A DNA stretch of 64,000 nucleotides from CBDCGJ01 sp965238305. Lineage in GTDB: Bacteria > Pseudomonadota > Alphaproteobacteria > GCA-2731375. Both the position numbers and the translations under genes were made by a program. The notes under the pieces are model-generated. The model was not told the origin of the DNA, made no database searches, and saw nothing but the letters and a program-made list of their open reading frames with translations. The stretch lies in NCBI GenBank assembly GCA_965238305.1, contig CBDEHK010000001.1:682001-746000 (forward strand), read 5' to 3'. Positions 51,811-60,623 of the stretch are shown piece after piece. Numbering within the stretch: position 1 is the first letter of the stretch; the number at the start of each line of letters is the position of its first letter.

Positions 51811-52787
51811 GGTTGGATACGCCGTGCGGCGCCGGGTTCACGATAAAAATTGCTAAGCGCGCGATGGATGTCCATCGCATGGCGGTGCTGGGTTGGACTT
51901 GGCAGAATGTTGTTTTCGTCCATGGCCACGGTTTTAGCGACGGGCTGCCAAATTGCTGTTGATTGCGCGGCATCAATCGTCGCATCAAGCGCCGGCTTGG
52001 AAATTTGTGTCAGGGCCGGTGCCGCGCCAAATTTCCAGCCAGGCGACGGGGACAGTTGGGTTGCCGGGGTCGCACCGATGCTTTGCATCAGCGCGTCGAA
52101 GGATGCCCCGGTCATCTGCGGCGACGGCCGAAGGGCGGCTTGGCGGGCCGCTTCATGTTGCGAGGCGGTGCCAATGGCCGGTTCTGCAGTGGCGGCCGGG
52201 GACTTACCCGTGGCCGGCGCCGGGCCGGAAGCCAGGTGCATATCGGCGTTGGTCGCGGCCGGCAAGGGCCCCTGATCCACCGTTGCCGACCTGCGGTTTT
52301 CAGCAAAACCGGCTTTGTCGCCATTATCGCGCCCGGACGGCGAAAGATCGGCCATCATTGTCGAACTATTCTGCCCTGCCGGGGCGGCGTCATCATCGCT
52401 GAGGAGGAGGGCAATCATATTGCCGCCGACATCTTTGCCGCTGCCGTCTTCGATGACCGCATTGGCAAGGGCGGCGACAAAACCCAGCGGGCCGCCAAAC
52501 AAGGTGCCGCCGGCCAGGCGCGCCCCGTAAGATATCTCGTCATCGGTAAGGGCGCGATAAATACTGCTGACGACCGGAATATGTTGCAGCGGATTGATCA
52601 CATCGATGAAGTCGTCAAAGCCAAAGCCATCTTTGCCCCAAAAATTTGTGGCTTTGTTGTGACGACCGATATCGCCGCCAAAATCGACAAGGCCGCGATG
52701 GGCGGTGACATCCTGGTGATGTCCGCCCGCTTCGCGCATTTCATATCCGGCTACAGGCATCGATGGCGTCGAAATGGTCATAAGCAT
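51807..52787 (-). CDS. Conserved uncharacterised protein
   Basis: 326 residues. The N-terminal third holds a striking segment, FDDFIDVINPLQHIPVVSSIYR, then DDEISYGARLAGGTLFGGPLG (about 55-100), which I have seen as a pattern in alphaproteobacterial hypothetical proteins, without a known function. The rest is low-complexity Ala/Pro/Ser-rich and probably disordered, with a short conserved end FYREPGAARR. The start is ATG 52787 or 52781; GGAGAG is better spaced for 52781. Coupled to the L,D-transpeptidase downstream, so a cell-wall link is inferred. Confidence 0.7.
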   Translation of the reverse strand: MLMTISTPSMPVAGYEMREAGGHHQDVTAHRGLVDFGGDIGRHNKATNFWGKDGFGFDDFIDVINPLQHIPVVSSIYRALTDDEISYGARLAGGTLFGGPLGFVAALANAVIEDGSGKDVGGNMIALLLSDDDAAPAGQNSSTMMADLSPSGRDNGDKAGFAENRRSATVDQGPLPAATNADMHLASGPAPATGKSPAATAEPAIGTASQHEAARQAALRPSPQMTGASFDALMQSIGATPATQLSPSPGWKFGAAPALTQISKPALDATIDAAQSTAIWQPVAKTVAMDENNILPSPTQHRHAMDIHRALSNFYREPGAARRIQP

Positions 52788-52901
52788 GTCTCTCCAGGAT
52801 AAAAATATGCAATAACTGGACCAATAAATAACCTATATACTTCAACGATTTAGCCTGGAACATATACGGTAAAAATCGCCCCACTGGGCAACTCTGAACG
52901 C

Positions 52902-54002
52902 TTATAAAATATGGCCGGAACGTTTTTTCTTGGTCGCCAGATATTGTTCGTTATGCTGGTTCGACGGGAAAATATGCTCAACCCGTTCGCTCACCTCAAT
53001 ACCGCAGTCGCGCAGGCCGTCGACCTTATCCGGATTATTGGTCAGCAAACGAACTTTGTTATATCCCAATATCTTTAGCATCTGTGCGGCAGGCCGGAAT
53101 ATTCGCTCATCGGCGTCAAAACCCAGGCGCAAATTTGCATCTACCGTGTCAAAACCATCCTGCTGCAGGCGATAGGCGCGAAGTTTGTTCATCAGCCCGA
53201 TGCCGCGGCCTTCTTGGGCCAAATACAGCAGGATACCGGCACCGGCCTGTTCGATCTCGCGGATGGCACCGCGCAATTGTTCGCCGCAATCGCATTTCAG
53301 CGATCCCAACAGATCACCGGTGAAACATTCCGAATGCAGTCGGACCAGAATTGGCGTTTTTGGCGAGGGGTTGCCGATAATAATGGCAAGATGCTCGACC
53401 CCGCCATCGGCCGGGCGAAAGGCGACAATGCGGGTATTTTCCGCCTCCGCCAAGGGCACCTGGGCACTGGTGACCGGGCTTAGCGTGAGCGCCGCCTCTT
53501 CTTCATAGGCAGCAATGGCGCTGGCATCGACGACTAACAACGCATGCGTCTCGGCCACGGCGCTGACCGCATCTACCGGCAACTTCCCAACCACGGCGGA
53601 CGGCAATAGTCGCGCATGTTTGGCCAACTGAATGGCCGCGCGTTCAGCCAATTCCGGTGCTCGGCGTTGGCGCTTAAAAGGTCCGCGCAACGGCATTTCC
53701 ATATCTGTCGTGGCATCCGCCAAGGTCCGCAGCGCATCGATCCCCAACCAGGAATTCAAATCCAATAAAATGACCTGCCCGCCGGTCGGTTTAATATTCA
53801 AAGCCCGTCCTCGGCTTTCCGTAATCGCCAACGCCAGCGCCCCGTTACAGACACTTTCCAGCGTCGCGACCGCTTCCGCCGTCGCCAGTTCGGCTGCCAG
53901 CGCCAGGCATGCCCCGTCTTCGCCTACGATCAGTACCGCCCGGCCGAGGCGGTAATCCGCGACGGCGCGATTGACTTGTAATGTCGGAGATAATTCACGC
54001 AT
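52902..54002 (-). CDS. ribA: GTP cyclohydrolase II
   Basis: 366 residues. First step of riboflavin synthesis. The C-terminal 200 residues are RibA: RLHSECFTGDLLGSLKCDCG with the three zinc Cys, then LYLAQEGRGIGLMNKL and LTNNPDKVDGL. The N-terminal 160 residues look like a worn 3,4-dihydroxybutanone-phosphate synthase domain without clear catalytic residues; alphaproteobacterial RibA proteins often carry this. Other rib genes are not in the window. Divergent from the response regulator at 54222. Confidence 0.92.
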   Translation of the reverse strand: MRELSPTLQVNRAVADYRLGRAVLIVGEDGACLALAAELATAEAVATLESVCNGALALAITESRGRALNIKPTGGQVILLDLNSWLGIDALRTLADATTDMEMPLRGPFKRQRRAPELAERAAIQLAKHARLLPSAVVGKLPVDAVSAVAETHALLVVDASAIAAYEEEAALTLSPVTSAQVPLAEAENTRIVAFRPADGGVEHLAIIIGNPSPKTPILVRLHSECFTGDLLGSLKCDCGEQLRGAIREIEQAGAGILLYLAQEGRGIGLMNKLRAYRLQQDGFDTVDANLRLGFDADERIFRPAAQMLKILGYNKVRLLTNNPDKVDGLRDCGIEVSERVEHIFPSNQHNEQYLATKKKRSGHIL

Positions 54003-54085
54003 ATGTGTACAAATCGTGTTGTGTAATCATAATAGCAACAGACATAGGCGATTTTACGGGCAAAGGGCAACAAACTCTTCCTTGG

Positions 54086-54134
54086 ACAGCGGCATTTTGT
54101 AATTATTCAAAACAGGCTAAGCTTGTGCCGCTGT
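54086..54134. other. Inverted repeat in the ribA-response regulator gap
   Basis: ACAGCGGCA (54086-54094) and TGCCGCTGT (54126-54134) are perfect 9-base arms with a 31-base loop. It lies 88 bases before the response regulator start and could be an RNA hairpin in its leader or part of an operator. It may be chance. Confidence 0.35.
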
Positions 54135-54221
54135 TATCGAGAATTATATGTGTTAGGGGCGAGGTCGGGCAGGTAAGCAGATCTCTAGCCGGAATTTTGA
54201 AACCTGATTTCGGAGTAAGCA

Positions 54222-54908
54222 ATGACGGCAAAAAGAATCCTCTTGGTGGATGACGAAGAATTGTTGCGGCAATCGATTGCCGACCAACTTGAATTGCATG
54301 ACGAATTCTCGACCACCCAATGCGACAGCGGTAGCAGCGGCCTTGAAGCGGTGAAAGAAGATCATTTCGATTTGATTTTACTGGATGTCGGACTGCCGGA
54401 TCTTGATGGTCGCGAAGCCTGTAAAATGATGCGCCGTGGCGGCGTCAAATGCCCGATCATCATGCTGACCGCCTTGGATGGCGATGCCGACACAATTTTG
54501 GGTCTTGAATCGGGCGCCAACGATTATGTCACCAAGCCGTTCAAATTTGCGGTTCTATTAGCCCGCATCCGGGCCCAGCTACGCCAGCACGAACAAAGCG
54601 AAGATGCGGTCTTCACCATTGGCGACTATACCTTCCGGCCCAGCGCCAAACTGATGATCCATAATGATAGCGCTCAGAAAGTACGGTTGACGGAAAAAGA
54701 AGCGGCTATTTTGAAGTTCCTCTACCGGGCCGGCGATAAAGTTGTCAGCCGCGACGTGCTGTTGAACGAAGTCTGGGGCTATAACGTGACGGTGACGACC
54801 CATACTTTGGAAACCCACGTTTATCGGTTGCGTCAGAAGATCGAACGAGACCCATCGAATGCCGAATTACTGATTACTGAGCCCGGCGGGTATAAATTAG
54901 TACCTTGA
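54222..54908 (+). CDS. OmpR-family DNA-binding response regulator
   Basis: 228 residues. The receiver domain has the acidic pair in LLVDDEELL, the phospho-accepting Asp in LILLDVGLPD (near 53), Thr in MLTALDGD and Lys in VTKPFKF. The winged-helix domain has LTEKEAAILKFLYRAGDKVVSR and the recognition helix TTHTLETHVYRLRQKIE. It stands alone, without a kinase next to it; the sensor kinases at 18-23 kb could supply it, but that is only a guess. RBS GGAGTAA precedes the ATG. Confidence 0.92.
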   Translation: MTAKRILLVDDEELLRQSIADQLELHDEFSTTQCDSGSSGLEAVKEDHFDLILLDVGLPDLDGREACKMMRRGGVKCPIIMLTALDGDADTILGLESGANDYVTKPFKFAVLLARIRAQLRQHEQSEDAVFTIGDYTFRPSAKLMIHNDSAQKVRLTEKEAAILKFLYRAGDKVVSRDVLLNEVWGYNVTVTTHTLETHVYRLRQKIERDPSNAELLITEPGGYKLVP

Positions 54909-55055
54909 ACAAAATGCGCTTGAATATATGTTTCAATTTGCGCCAATAAAAGGCAAATTCGGGCGTGTGAGACATATATCGGTTCGACATATTTAACTTT
55001 GGTAGAATTACCCGTATACTGTTTGCCTTGTTTAGATGGATTGAAGGACGCGTAA

Positions 55056-55922
55056 ATGGCGTCGAATAACAATTTACACTGTGATCTTGGCGATTTTTAT
55101 GTACGCTTTTGGGGGGTTAGGGGCAGCCTGTCAGTATCAGATCCGGATAGCATCCGCTATGGCGGCAATACCTCTTCCCTGGAAATTCGCTGCGGCGACC
55201 GCGTATTAATGTTCGATGCCGGCAGCGGCATGCGCGAACTCGGTAATCATCTGTTGAATGGCGGCGGCAATGGCGGGGCGGTTGATGCCGACCTTTTTCT
55301 GACCCACGTTCATTACGACCATGTCTGCGGTATTCCGTTTTTTGCGCCGTTCTATATTCCGGAGAATAATATCCGGGTCTGGAGCGGCGATCTGGAGCCG
55401 GCGTTGAAGACCGATAAGATATTTGAAGAGCTGATGACGGCGCCGTTATTTCCGGTGCCGCCGTCGGTGTTCCAGGCCGATATCGATTATCACCCGTTTA
55501 AGACCGGCGATCGCATTGACTTGAATAATGAGATCACGATCTCAACCGCCGCCTTGAACCATCCAAATGGCGCCACCGGTTACCGCGTTGAATTTGGCGG
55601 CAAGTCGATTTGTTATCTGACCGACACTGAACATGTGGCCGGAAAAGTCGATGAAACCATCGTCGAGTTGATCCGGGATGCCGACGTGGCGATTTACGAC
55701 GCGATGTATACCGACGAAGAATATGCAAATTGTGTCGGCTTTGGCCACTCCACCTGGCGCGCCGGGGTCGAACTATGTGAAGCGGCGAATGTGAAAACTT
55801 TTGTCGCCTTTCATCACGAACCGGGTCACAACGATGAAATCATGGATCAGATCAAACGCGACATCGAAAAATTGCGCCCCGGCTCTGTGGTCGCGCAAGA
55901 AGGCATGATCCTGCGGCCTTAG
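55056..55922 (+). CDS. MBL fold metallo-hydrolase
   Basis: 288 residues. Metal site THVHYDHVCG near 88-97 is HxHxDH, with later ligands in LTDTEH and FHHEPGHND. The N-terminal strand VRFWGVRGSLSVSDPDS then YGGNTSSLEI is the mark of an MBL subfamily that includes class II-like cyclic-nucleotide phosphodiesterases. Neighbours are a response regulator upstream and a methyltransferase and cyclase downstream, so a signalling role is thinkable but not shown. Confidence 0.87.
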   Translation: MASNNNLHCDLGDFYVRFWGVRGSLSVSDPDSIRYGGNTSSLEIRCGDRVLMFDAGSGMRELGNHLLNGGGNGGAVDADLFLTHVHYDHVCGIPFFAPFYIPENNIRVWSGDLEPALKTDKIFEELMTAPLFPVPPSVFQADIDYHPFKTGDRIDLNNEITISTAALNHPNGATGYRVEFGGKSICYLTDTEHVAGKVDETIVELIRDADVAIYDAMYTDEEYANCVGFGHSTWRAGVELCEAANVKTFVAFHHEPGHNDEIMDQIKRDIEKLRPGSVVAQEGMILRP

Positions 55923-55942
55923 CAAATTGCTGAAAAATCATC

Positions 55943-56806
55943 ATGGAGAAATTATATCCCAGCTGGACTTTGGCCTGGCGTAATATTCGCTTTGCCGCTT
56001 CGACCCTATTGGGCGGCCCGGCGCGGGGTTATTTCATTCCCTATCGTTATGCCGAGGATATGCCGACAGGCCACGAAGTTGCCGCTTATCGCCCCATCGA
56101 GGATATTTTCGATCGCGCCCTGCCGATCTTTGAAGAGGTCTTTGCTCTGGCGCAATCTTATCGCGATGAGTTGCAACAAATCGGGACAAAGCCGGCCCCA
56201 GCGCCGCGCTTCGACCAGGGCTGGTTCCCGACCCTTGATGCGGTCGCTGGCTATTGCCTGATCCGCCACCATCAACCGGCCCGGATAATCGAAGTCGGCA
56301 GTGGCCACTCGACGCGGTTTTTCCATCAAGCGATTGTCGACGGCAAATTTGCTTGCGACTTCACCGCCATCGACCCAGCCCCGCGGGCGATTGTTAAAGG
56401 CCTGGACGTTACCTTCCTTGCCCAGACCTTGAACCAAGTCGATTTAACCATGTTCGACACCTTGCGGGCCGGCGATGTTTTGAGCATCGATAGCAGCCAT
56501 ATTCTGATGCCGGGCAGCGATGTCGACGATTTGCTTAACCGGGTGTTGCCGCGATTACCGGCCGGCGTGTACCTGCAGGTGCATGATATTTTCCTGCCCG
56601 ACCCTTATCCGGCAGCCTGGACCTGGCGTGGTTATAATGAGCAATTGGCCATCGCCGCGTTGTTGACCAGCGGGGCCTATCGGCCAATCTTTGCCAGCCA
56701 CTATATGCGCAGCCGACAGCGCCCGCAGTTGACGCAAAACGTGATCGCCGATCTACCTGACTTTCCGGATAGTTATCCGGCCAGCCTGTGGTTGGTGAAG
56801 GCCTGA
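55943..56806 (+). CDS. Class I SAM-dependent methyltransferase
   Basis: 287 residues. SAM motif I is ARIIEVGSGHSTRFFHQA near 114-131, and acidic FTAIDPAPRAIV follows at the next strand. The second half has VLSIDSSHILMPGSDVDDLL and GVYLQVHDIFLPDPYP, typical of the Methyltransf_24 type. The N-terminal 90 residues are family-specific. 20 bases after the MBL gene, so likely cotranscribed. Substrate unknown. Confidence 0.85.
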   Translation: MEKLYPSWTLAWRNIRFAASTLLGGPARGYFIPYRYAEDMPTGHEVAAYRPIEDIFDRALPIFEEVFALAQSYRDELQQIGTKPAPAPRFDQGWFPTLDAVAGYCLIRHHQPARIIEVGSGHSTRFFHQAIVDGKFACDFTAIDPAPRAIVKGLDVTFLAQTLNQVDLTMFDTLRAGDVLSIDSSHILMPGSDVDDLLNRVLPRLPAGVYLQVHDIFLPDPYPAAWTWRGYNEQLAIAALLTSGAYRPIFASHYMRSRQRPQLTQNVIADLPDFPDSYPASLWLVKA

Positions 56807-56882
56807 TTTAACATCATATTCACAGAGGTTTGAGGTGAATTCGAAGGCTGTCGAGATTTGTGGCACTATATGACCGAAATGA

Positions 56883-57434
56883 TTGCATGTTCTGAAATTG
56901 CCAACGGGGATTTATCGTTTGCTAGATAATCCGTTTAAAAAAATCGATTTGCCGGCGCGCATCCTCGCCTCCATCGACGCACATCAAATCCAAAGCGAAC
57001 GCTTGATTGGCTGGGCGCAGCTGGTCGTCGGATTAATTTGGGCCAGCCTTTATACGCTGTCGCCAAAAACCTTCGAAGCCAATATGTCGTTCGAACCGGT
57101 GCCAGTGGCGCTGGCGTTGTATATTTTCTTTTCGGTCGTTCGTTTGTTCCTGCTGCATCGCGGGTTCATGGCCAATTGGTTCCTGACCCTGTCCGTGTTC
57201 ATCGATATGACGATTTTATTGACTCTGATCTGGAGCTTTCATCTGCAATATGGGCAGCCCGCCGCGTTTTATCTGAAAGCGCCGACGATGGTCTATCTGT
57301 TTGTCTTTATCGCCCTTCGGGCCCTGCGGTTCTCTGCTGGGTTTGTCATTCTATCGGGCTTGCTGGCCGCCGGCGGCTGGTTGGACATGCTTTATTTTGC
57401 CTTGGCGACGTCGAACGCGCAAATATGGGCGTGA
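56883..57434 (+). pseudogene. Adenylate cyclase, membrane N-terminal part (frameshifted)
   Basis: The membrane half of a class III nucleotidyl cyclase. No ATG fits; TTG at 56919 (LDNPFKKIDLPAR) has GGGG nine bases upstream and is a likelier start than TTG at 56883. Five or six membrane segments are seen (IGWAQLVVGLIWASLYTL, VALALYIFFSVVRLFLL, FLTLSVFIDMTILLTL and others). The frame ends at 57432-57434 just after ALATSNAQ. The rest of the protein continues in another frame from about 57423, so a single base appears lost in the AAA at 57421-57423. Treat with the following entry as one gene. Confidence 0.75.
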
Positions 57435-58249
57435 CCCGGGATTTTGTCGAATACATGACCTCGAATGCCATCCTGATCGGGGCGGAATTTGACAAGATCA
57501 TTACGATCCTGGTGACCACGGCGATTTTGGCGATCGCCATTCAACGGGCCCGCAAGTTGTTATTGTCGTCGGTGATCGAGGCCCAGGCGCATCAGGACTT
57601 GAACCGGTTTTTTGCCCCTGAAGTTGCCGCCCGGATCACCGCCGCGACCAGCGAATTGACCCCCGGACAGGGCGAACTGCGCGAGGCGGCGATCCTGTTT
57701 TGTGACATTCGCGGCTTCACCCCGATGGCCATGCAGATGCCGCCGGGCGAAATAATGATGTTGTTGGCGGACTACCAGCGCCGCATGATCGAAGTGATCA
57801 ACACACATGGCGGCAGTGTCGACAAATTTCTGGGTGACGGCATCATGGCGACTTTTGGCGCGGTGGCGCCATCGGATAGTTATGCCGGTGACGCCCTTAG
57901 GGCGATGACGCAGATGTGCCGGGCCGCCGCCGCCTGGAACGAAGAGCGCCGGGCGCAGGCCTTACCACGCTTAAAATTCGGCTTCGCGGTCGATAGCGGC
58001 CCGGTGATTTTTGGCGCCGTCGGCGATGAACGCCGGCTGGAATATACAGTGATCGGGGATGCGGTCAATCGCGCTGCCAAACTGGAAAACTGGAATAAAC
58101 AAACCAAAAGCGCGGCGCTAACCACTCAAGCAACGTTGGAAACCGCCATCGCCCAGGGCCTGGAACTGGAAACCGAGCCGGAGGTTTTGCCCGCCAGCGC
58201 GGTCGACGGAATTCGCAGCCCGGTCGATTTGGTCGTTCTGGAACGTTAG
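57425..58249 (+). CDS. Adenylate/guanylate cyclase catalytic part (class III)
   Basis: 274 residues from ATG 57425 (MGVTRDFVEYMTSN). A last membrane segment (about 20-40) leads to a coiled linker with FFAPEVAARI, then the catalytic domain: metal-binding Asp in AILFCDIRGFT, then DKFLGDGIMATFG with the second Asp, and YTVIGDAVNRAAKLE near the C-terminus. It converts ATP to cAMP (or GTP to cGMP; the specificity residues were not resolved). It may be expressed alone from the ATG or as part of the frameshifted full gene starting near 56919. Confidence 0.85.
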   Translation: MGVTRDFVEYMTSNAILIGAEFDKIITILVTTAILAIAIQRARKLLLSSVIEAQAHQDLNRFFAPEVAARITAATSELTPGQGELREAAILFCDIRGFTPMAMQMPPGEIMMLLADYQRRMIEVINTHGGSVDKFLGDGIMATFGAVAPSDSYAGDALRAMTQMCRAAAAWNEERRAQALPRLKFGFAVDSGPVIFGAVGDERRLEYTVIGDAVNRAAKLENWNKQTKSAALTTQATLETAIAQGLELETEPEVLPASAVDGIRSPVDLVVLER

Positions 58250-58270
58250 TGCGCGTTCATAAATCTTGAA

Positions 58271-58297
58271 GGCATCACCGGCCCGCTCCCCCGGCCC
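58271..58297. repeat. Partial copy of the inverted repeat found after rho
   Basis: 27 bases matching 3488-3514 at all but two positions. Here, too, it lies between convergent genes, but the right arm is absent, so it cannot form the long stem. It suggests a dispersed palindromic element. Confidence 0.6.
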
Positions 58298-58299
58298 GC

Positions 58300-59439
58300 T
58301 CAATACCAGCCGCAGATGCGTGGCCAGGTGCCGCTGACTTTGCCGTCGCTCAGCAGGTGGTATTCACTATAGGCCGCCGCCGTCATGCAGACGTGATTGG
58401 GTAATATTCTAAGCAAACTGCCGAGCGGCAGACGTTCATACCAAGCATCATCGCTGATCGGGATGGTGCCATGTTCCTGATGCACGGTAGCGACCGCCAG
58501 ATCCCCTAAGGGCGTCGCATTTTCCAGATCGCAGACCTGACCATAGCCGATGCTGGGCAGGTAATCGTTGGCGCCCAGGTCTTTTGACAAGGCCAGCGCT
58601 CCGGCATCGATGGTGATTGCCGCACCGGCTTTGTTATGCCCGATCACCGTCGCAAGCACCGAGACGGCAATATCTTCGTGACGGCAGACATGACGCGAAT
58701 ATTGCGACAGGTCCATGAACAAATAGACCCCGGCGCGAACTTCGCTCACCCCTTCGAAGTCTTTGCCAAATAGTACCGTCGGGGTCGAGCCGATGGAAGT
58801 GATCTCCACCGGAATGCCGGCCTCTCGCAAGCCGCTGGCGGCGGCGGCAATGGCACCGACCTCTTCGGCGGCGACCCGTTCAATATCGGCGATCTGGTCG
58901 TGGCGATAAGAATGGCCGCCATGGGTCATCAGGCCTTTAAAATCAATGTTGGGCGCTTGATGTAATATTCTCGCCACCTCGATCAGTTCAGCGGACCCCG
59001 GTGGCAGACCGCCGCGATGTTCACCACAATCCACTTCGACAAGAAATTTCAGGCGCAGGTTTTCCGCGGCAGCGAAGGCGGCGGCGGCGACGGCGACATC
59101 CCTATGATCGGTCAACAGGGTCAGATCGGCGCCCGCCTGCCGGATCAACTGGGCGACATGGGAAAATTTGTTGGCGCTAATGCCGACGGCGTAAAGAATG
59201 TCGCCAAAACCGGCGCGGGCGAAATATTCCACTTCTTTCAGGGTTGAGGCGGTAATGCCGCTTTGCCGCCCGGCAAGGGCAACATTTGTCACCTCGACAG
59301 ACTTGCAGGTCTTGATATGCGGGCGCAGACGGACCCCGATATGCTGCACCCGTTGGCGCATTTGTTCGGCATTTTCGGCCAGGCGCTTGGTATCCAGCAA
59401 CAGGCACGGCGTCTGCAGGCCGGAAAATCGTTCGCTCAT
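58300..59439 (-). CDS. PLP-dependent D-threonine aldolase/D-serine dehydratase-like enzyme (alanine racemase fold)
   Basis: 379 residues. Type III PLP barrel with LRPHIKTCKSVEV, whose Lys holds PLP (near 43), then ASTLKEVEYFARAGFGDILYA and GLMTHGGHSYR. The C-terminal metal site H-x-C is LPNHVCMTAAAY with HQEHGTI before it, as in the D-threonine aldolase/DSD1 family. It would cleave or dehydrate a D-beta-hydroxy amino acid. It overlaps the upstream permease by four bases (59436-59439) and is the last gene of the ABC importer operon. Confidence 0.9.
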   Translation of the reverse strand: MSERFSGLQTPCLLLDTKRLAENAEQMRQRVQHIGVRLRPHIKTCKSVEVTNVALAGRQSGITASTLKEVEYFARAGFGDILYAVGISANKFSHVAQLIRQAGADLTLLTDHRDVAVAAAAFAAAENLRLKFLVEVDCGEHRGGLPPGSAELIEVARILHQAPNIDFKGLMTHGGHSYRHDQIADIERVAAEEVGAIAAAASGLREAGIPVEITSIGSTPTVLFGKDFEGVSEVRAGVYLFMDLSQYSRHVCRHEDIAVSVLATVIGHNKAGAAITIDAGALALSKDLGANDYLPSIGYGQVCDLENATPLGDLAVATVHQEHGTIPISDDAWYERLPLGSLLRILPNHVCMTAAAYSEYHLLSDGKVSGTWPRICGWY

Positions 59440-60623
59440 TTATAGGGATCGGCGGCGTCGCGCAGGCCGTCGCCCAAGAAGTTGAAGGCCAACACCACCA
59501 GGACTACCGGCAGCATCGGGAAGATCAGCCAGGGATAGGTGGCGACGGCGTTAATATTCTGCGATTCGTTCAATAACACCCCCCAACTGGTGACCGGCGG
59601 ACGCAGGCCCAGACCCAGGAAGGAGAGCGCCGTCTCGCCTAAAATCATCGACGGCACCGACAATGACAAGCTGGCGATCAGATGGCTCATGAAATTCGGC
59701 AGCAGATGGCGGGCAATGACCCGGCGCGGACTGGCCCCCATTAAGGTGGCGGCGGTGGCGAAATCCTCTTCCCTAAGGCTGAGCAGTTTGCTGCGCACGG
59801 CACGGGCTAAGCCCGGCCAATCCAATAGCCCCAGGATCACCGTGATACCGGCAAATACTGCGATTGGGCTCCAGGTGATTGGCAAGGCGGCGGAGAGCGC
59901 CATCCACAGCGGCAATTCCGGGAACGAGCGGATCATCTCGATCAAGCGCTGCACCACATTGTCGACCCAACCACCATAATAACCGGCCAGGCCGCCCAAA
60001 GTCAGGCCGACGACAAAGCTGATGGTAATACCGATCAGACCCACCGTCAGGGAGATGCGGGAGCCATAAATAATACGTGAAAACATGTCCCGGCCCAGGC
60101 GGTCGGTGCCCATGATGAAAACCGTACCGTGGACGGTTTTACCGTCGATTTTTTCTTTATAGGGACAGAATAGATGGAAATTCCAACGCCACAGGCCCCA
60201 GAATTTGTATCTGTCGCCCTTGCAGAAATACCTAAGCGGCTGCACTTTTGTCGAATCGGGGGTGTAGATGCGGCGCAGGGTCTCGACATCCCGCGTGCGT
60301 TTGAAACCATAGGTGAAGGGCCCGACGAATGAGCCGTCATGGAACAGATGCAAACCTTGCGGTGGCGCATAAATATATTTTGAATGCTTTTTGCTTAGGC
60401 CATAGGGCGCAATGATCTCGGAAAAAATAATCGCCAGATAGATCGCCAGTAAAAAAACGCCGGAGGCAATCGCCAGCGGGTGGCGGCGGAATTTCCACCA
60501 CATCAGCTTCCATTGCGAGGCCAGATAAAACTGTTCCTGTTCCGGCGTCAGGATCTCGCGGGACATCGGATCGAAGGGCGCGTCGGACACCCAATGTTCC
60601 GGTTTTTCATCCAGCCGTTTCAT
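59436..60623 (-). CDS. ABC transporter permease, YejE/DppC type
   Basis: 395 residues. A long cytoplasmic N-terminus with EQEQFYLASQWKLMWWKFRRHPLA-type order (about 28-50) precedes the first membrane segment. A periplasmic insert of about 130 residues (SKYIYAPPQGLHLFHDGSF) is followed by the transport domain with GTDRLGRDMFSRIIYGSRIS and the EAA loop ATLMGASPRRVIARHLLPN. The C-terminus LGDGLRDAADP is typical. Imports peptides with the partner permease. It overlaps the next upstream gene by four bases. Confidence 0.92.
   Translation of the reverse strand: MKRLDEKPEHWVSDAPFDPMSREILTPEQEQFYLASQWKLMWWKFRRHPLAIASGVFLLAIYLAIIFSEIIAPYGLSKKHSKYIYAPPQGLHLFHDGSFVGPFTYGFKRTRDVETLRRIYTPDSTKVQPLRYFCKGDRYKFWGLWRWNFHLFCPYKEKIDGKTVHGTVFIMGTDRLGRDMFSRIIYGSRISLTVGLIGITISFVVGLTLGGLAGYYGGWVDNVVQRLIEMIRSFPELPLWMALSAALPITWSPIAVFAGITVILGLLDWPGLARAVRSKLLSLREEDFATAATLMGASPRRVIARHLLPNFMSHLIASLSLSVPSMILGETALSFLGLGLRPPVTSWGVLLNESQNINAVATYPWLIFPMLPVVLVVLAFNFLGDGLRDAADPYK

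Noticed and set aside
51963..52802. 279-codon open frame on the plus strand
   Set aside because: Antisense to the unknown gene 51807-52787, whose conserved segment and coupling to the next gene favour the minus strand. Low-complexity Ala/Pro DNA tends to open opposite frames.
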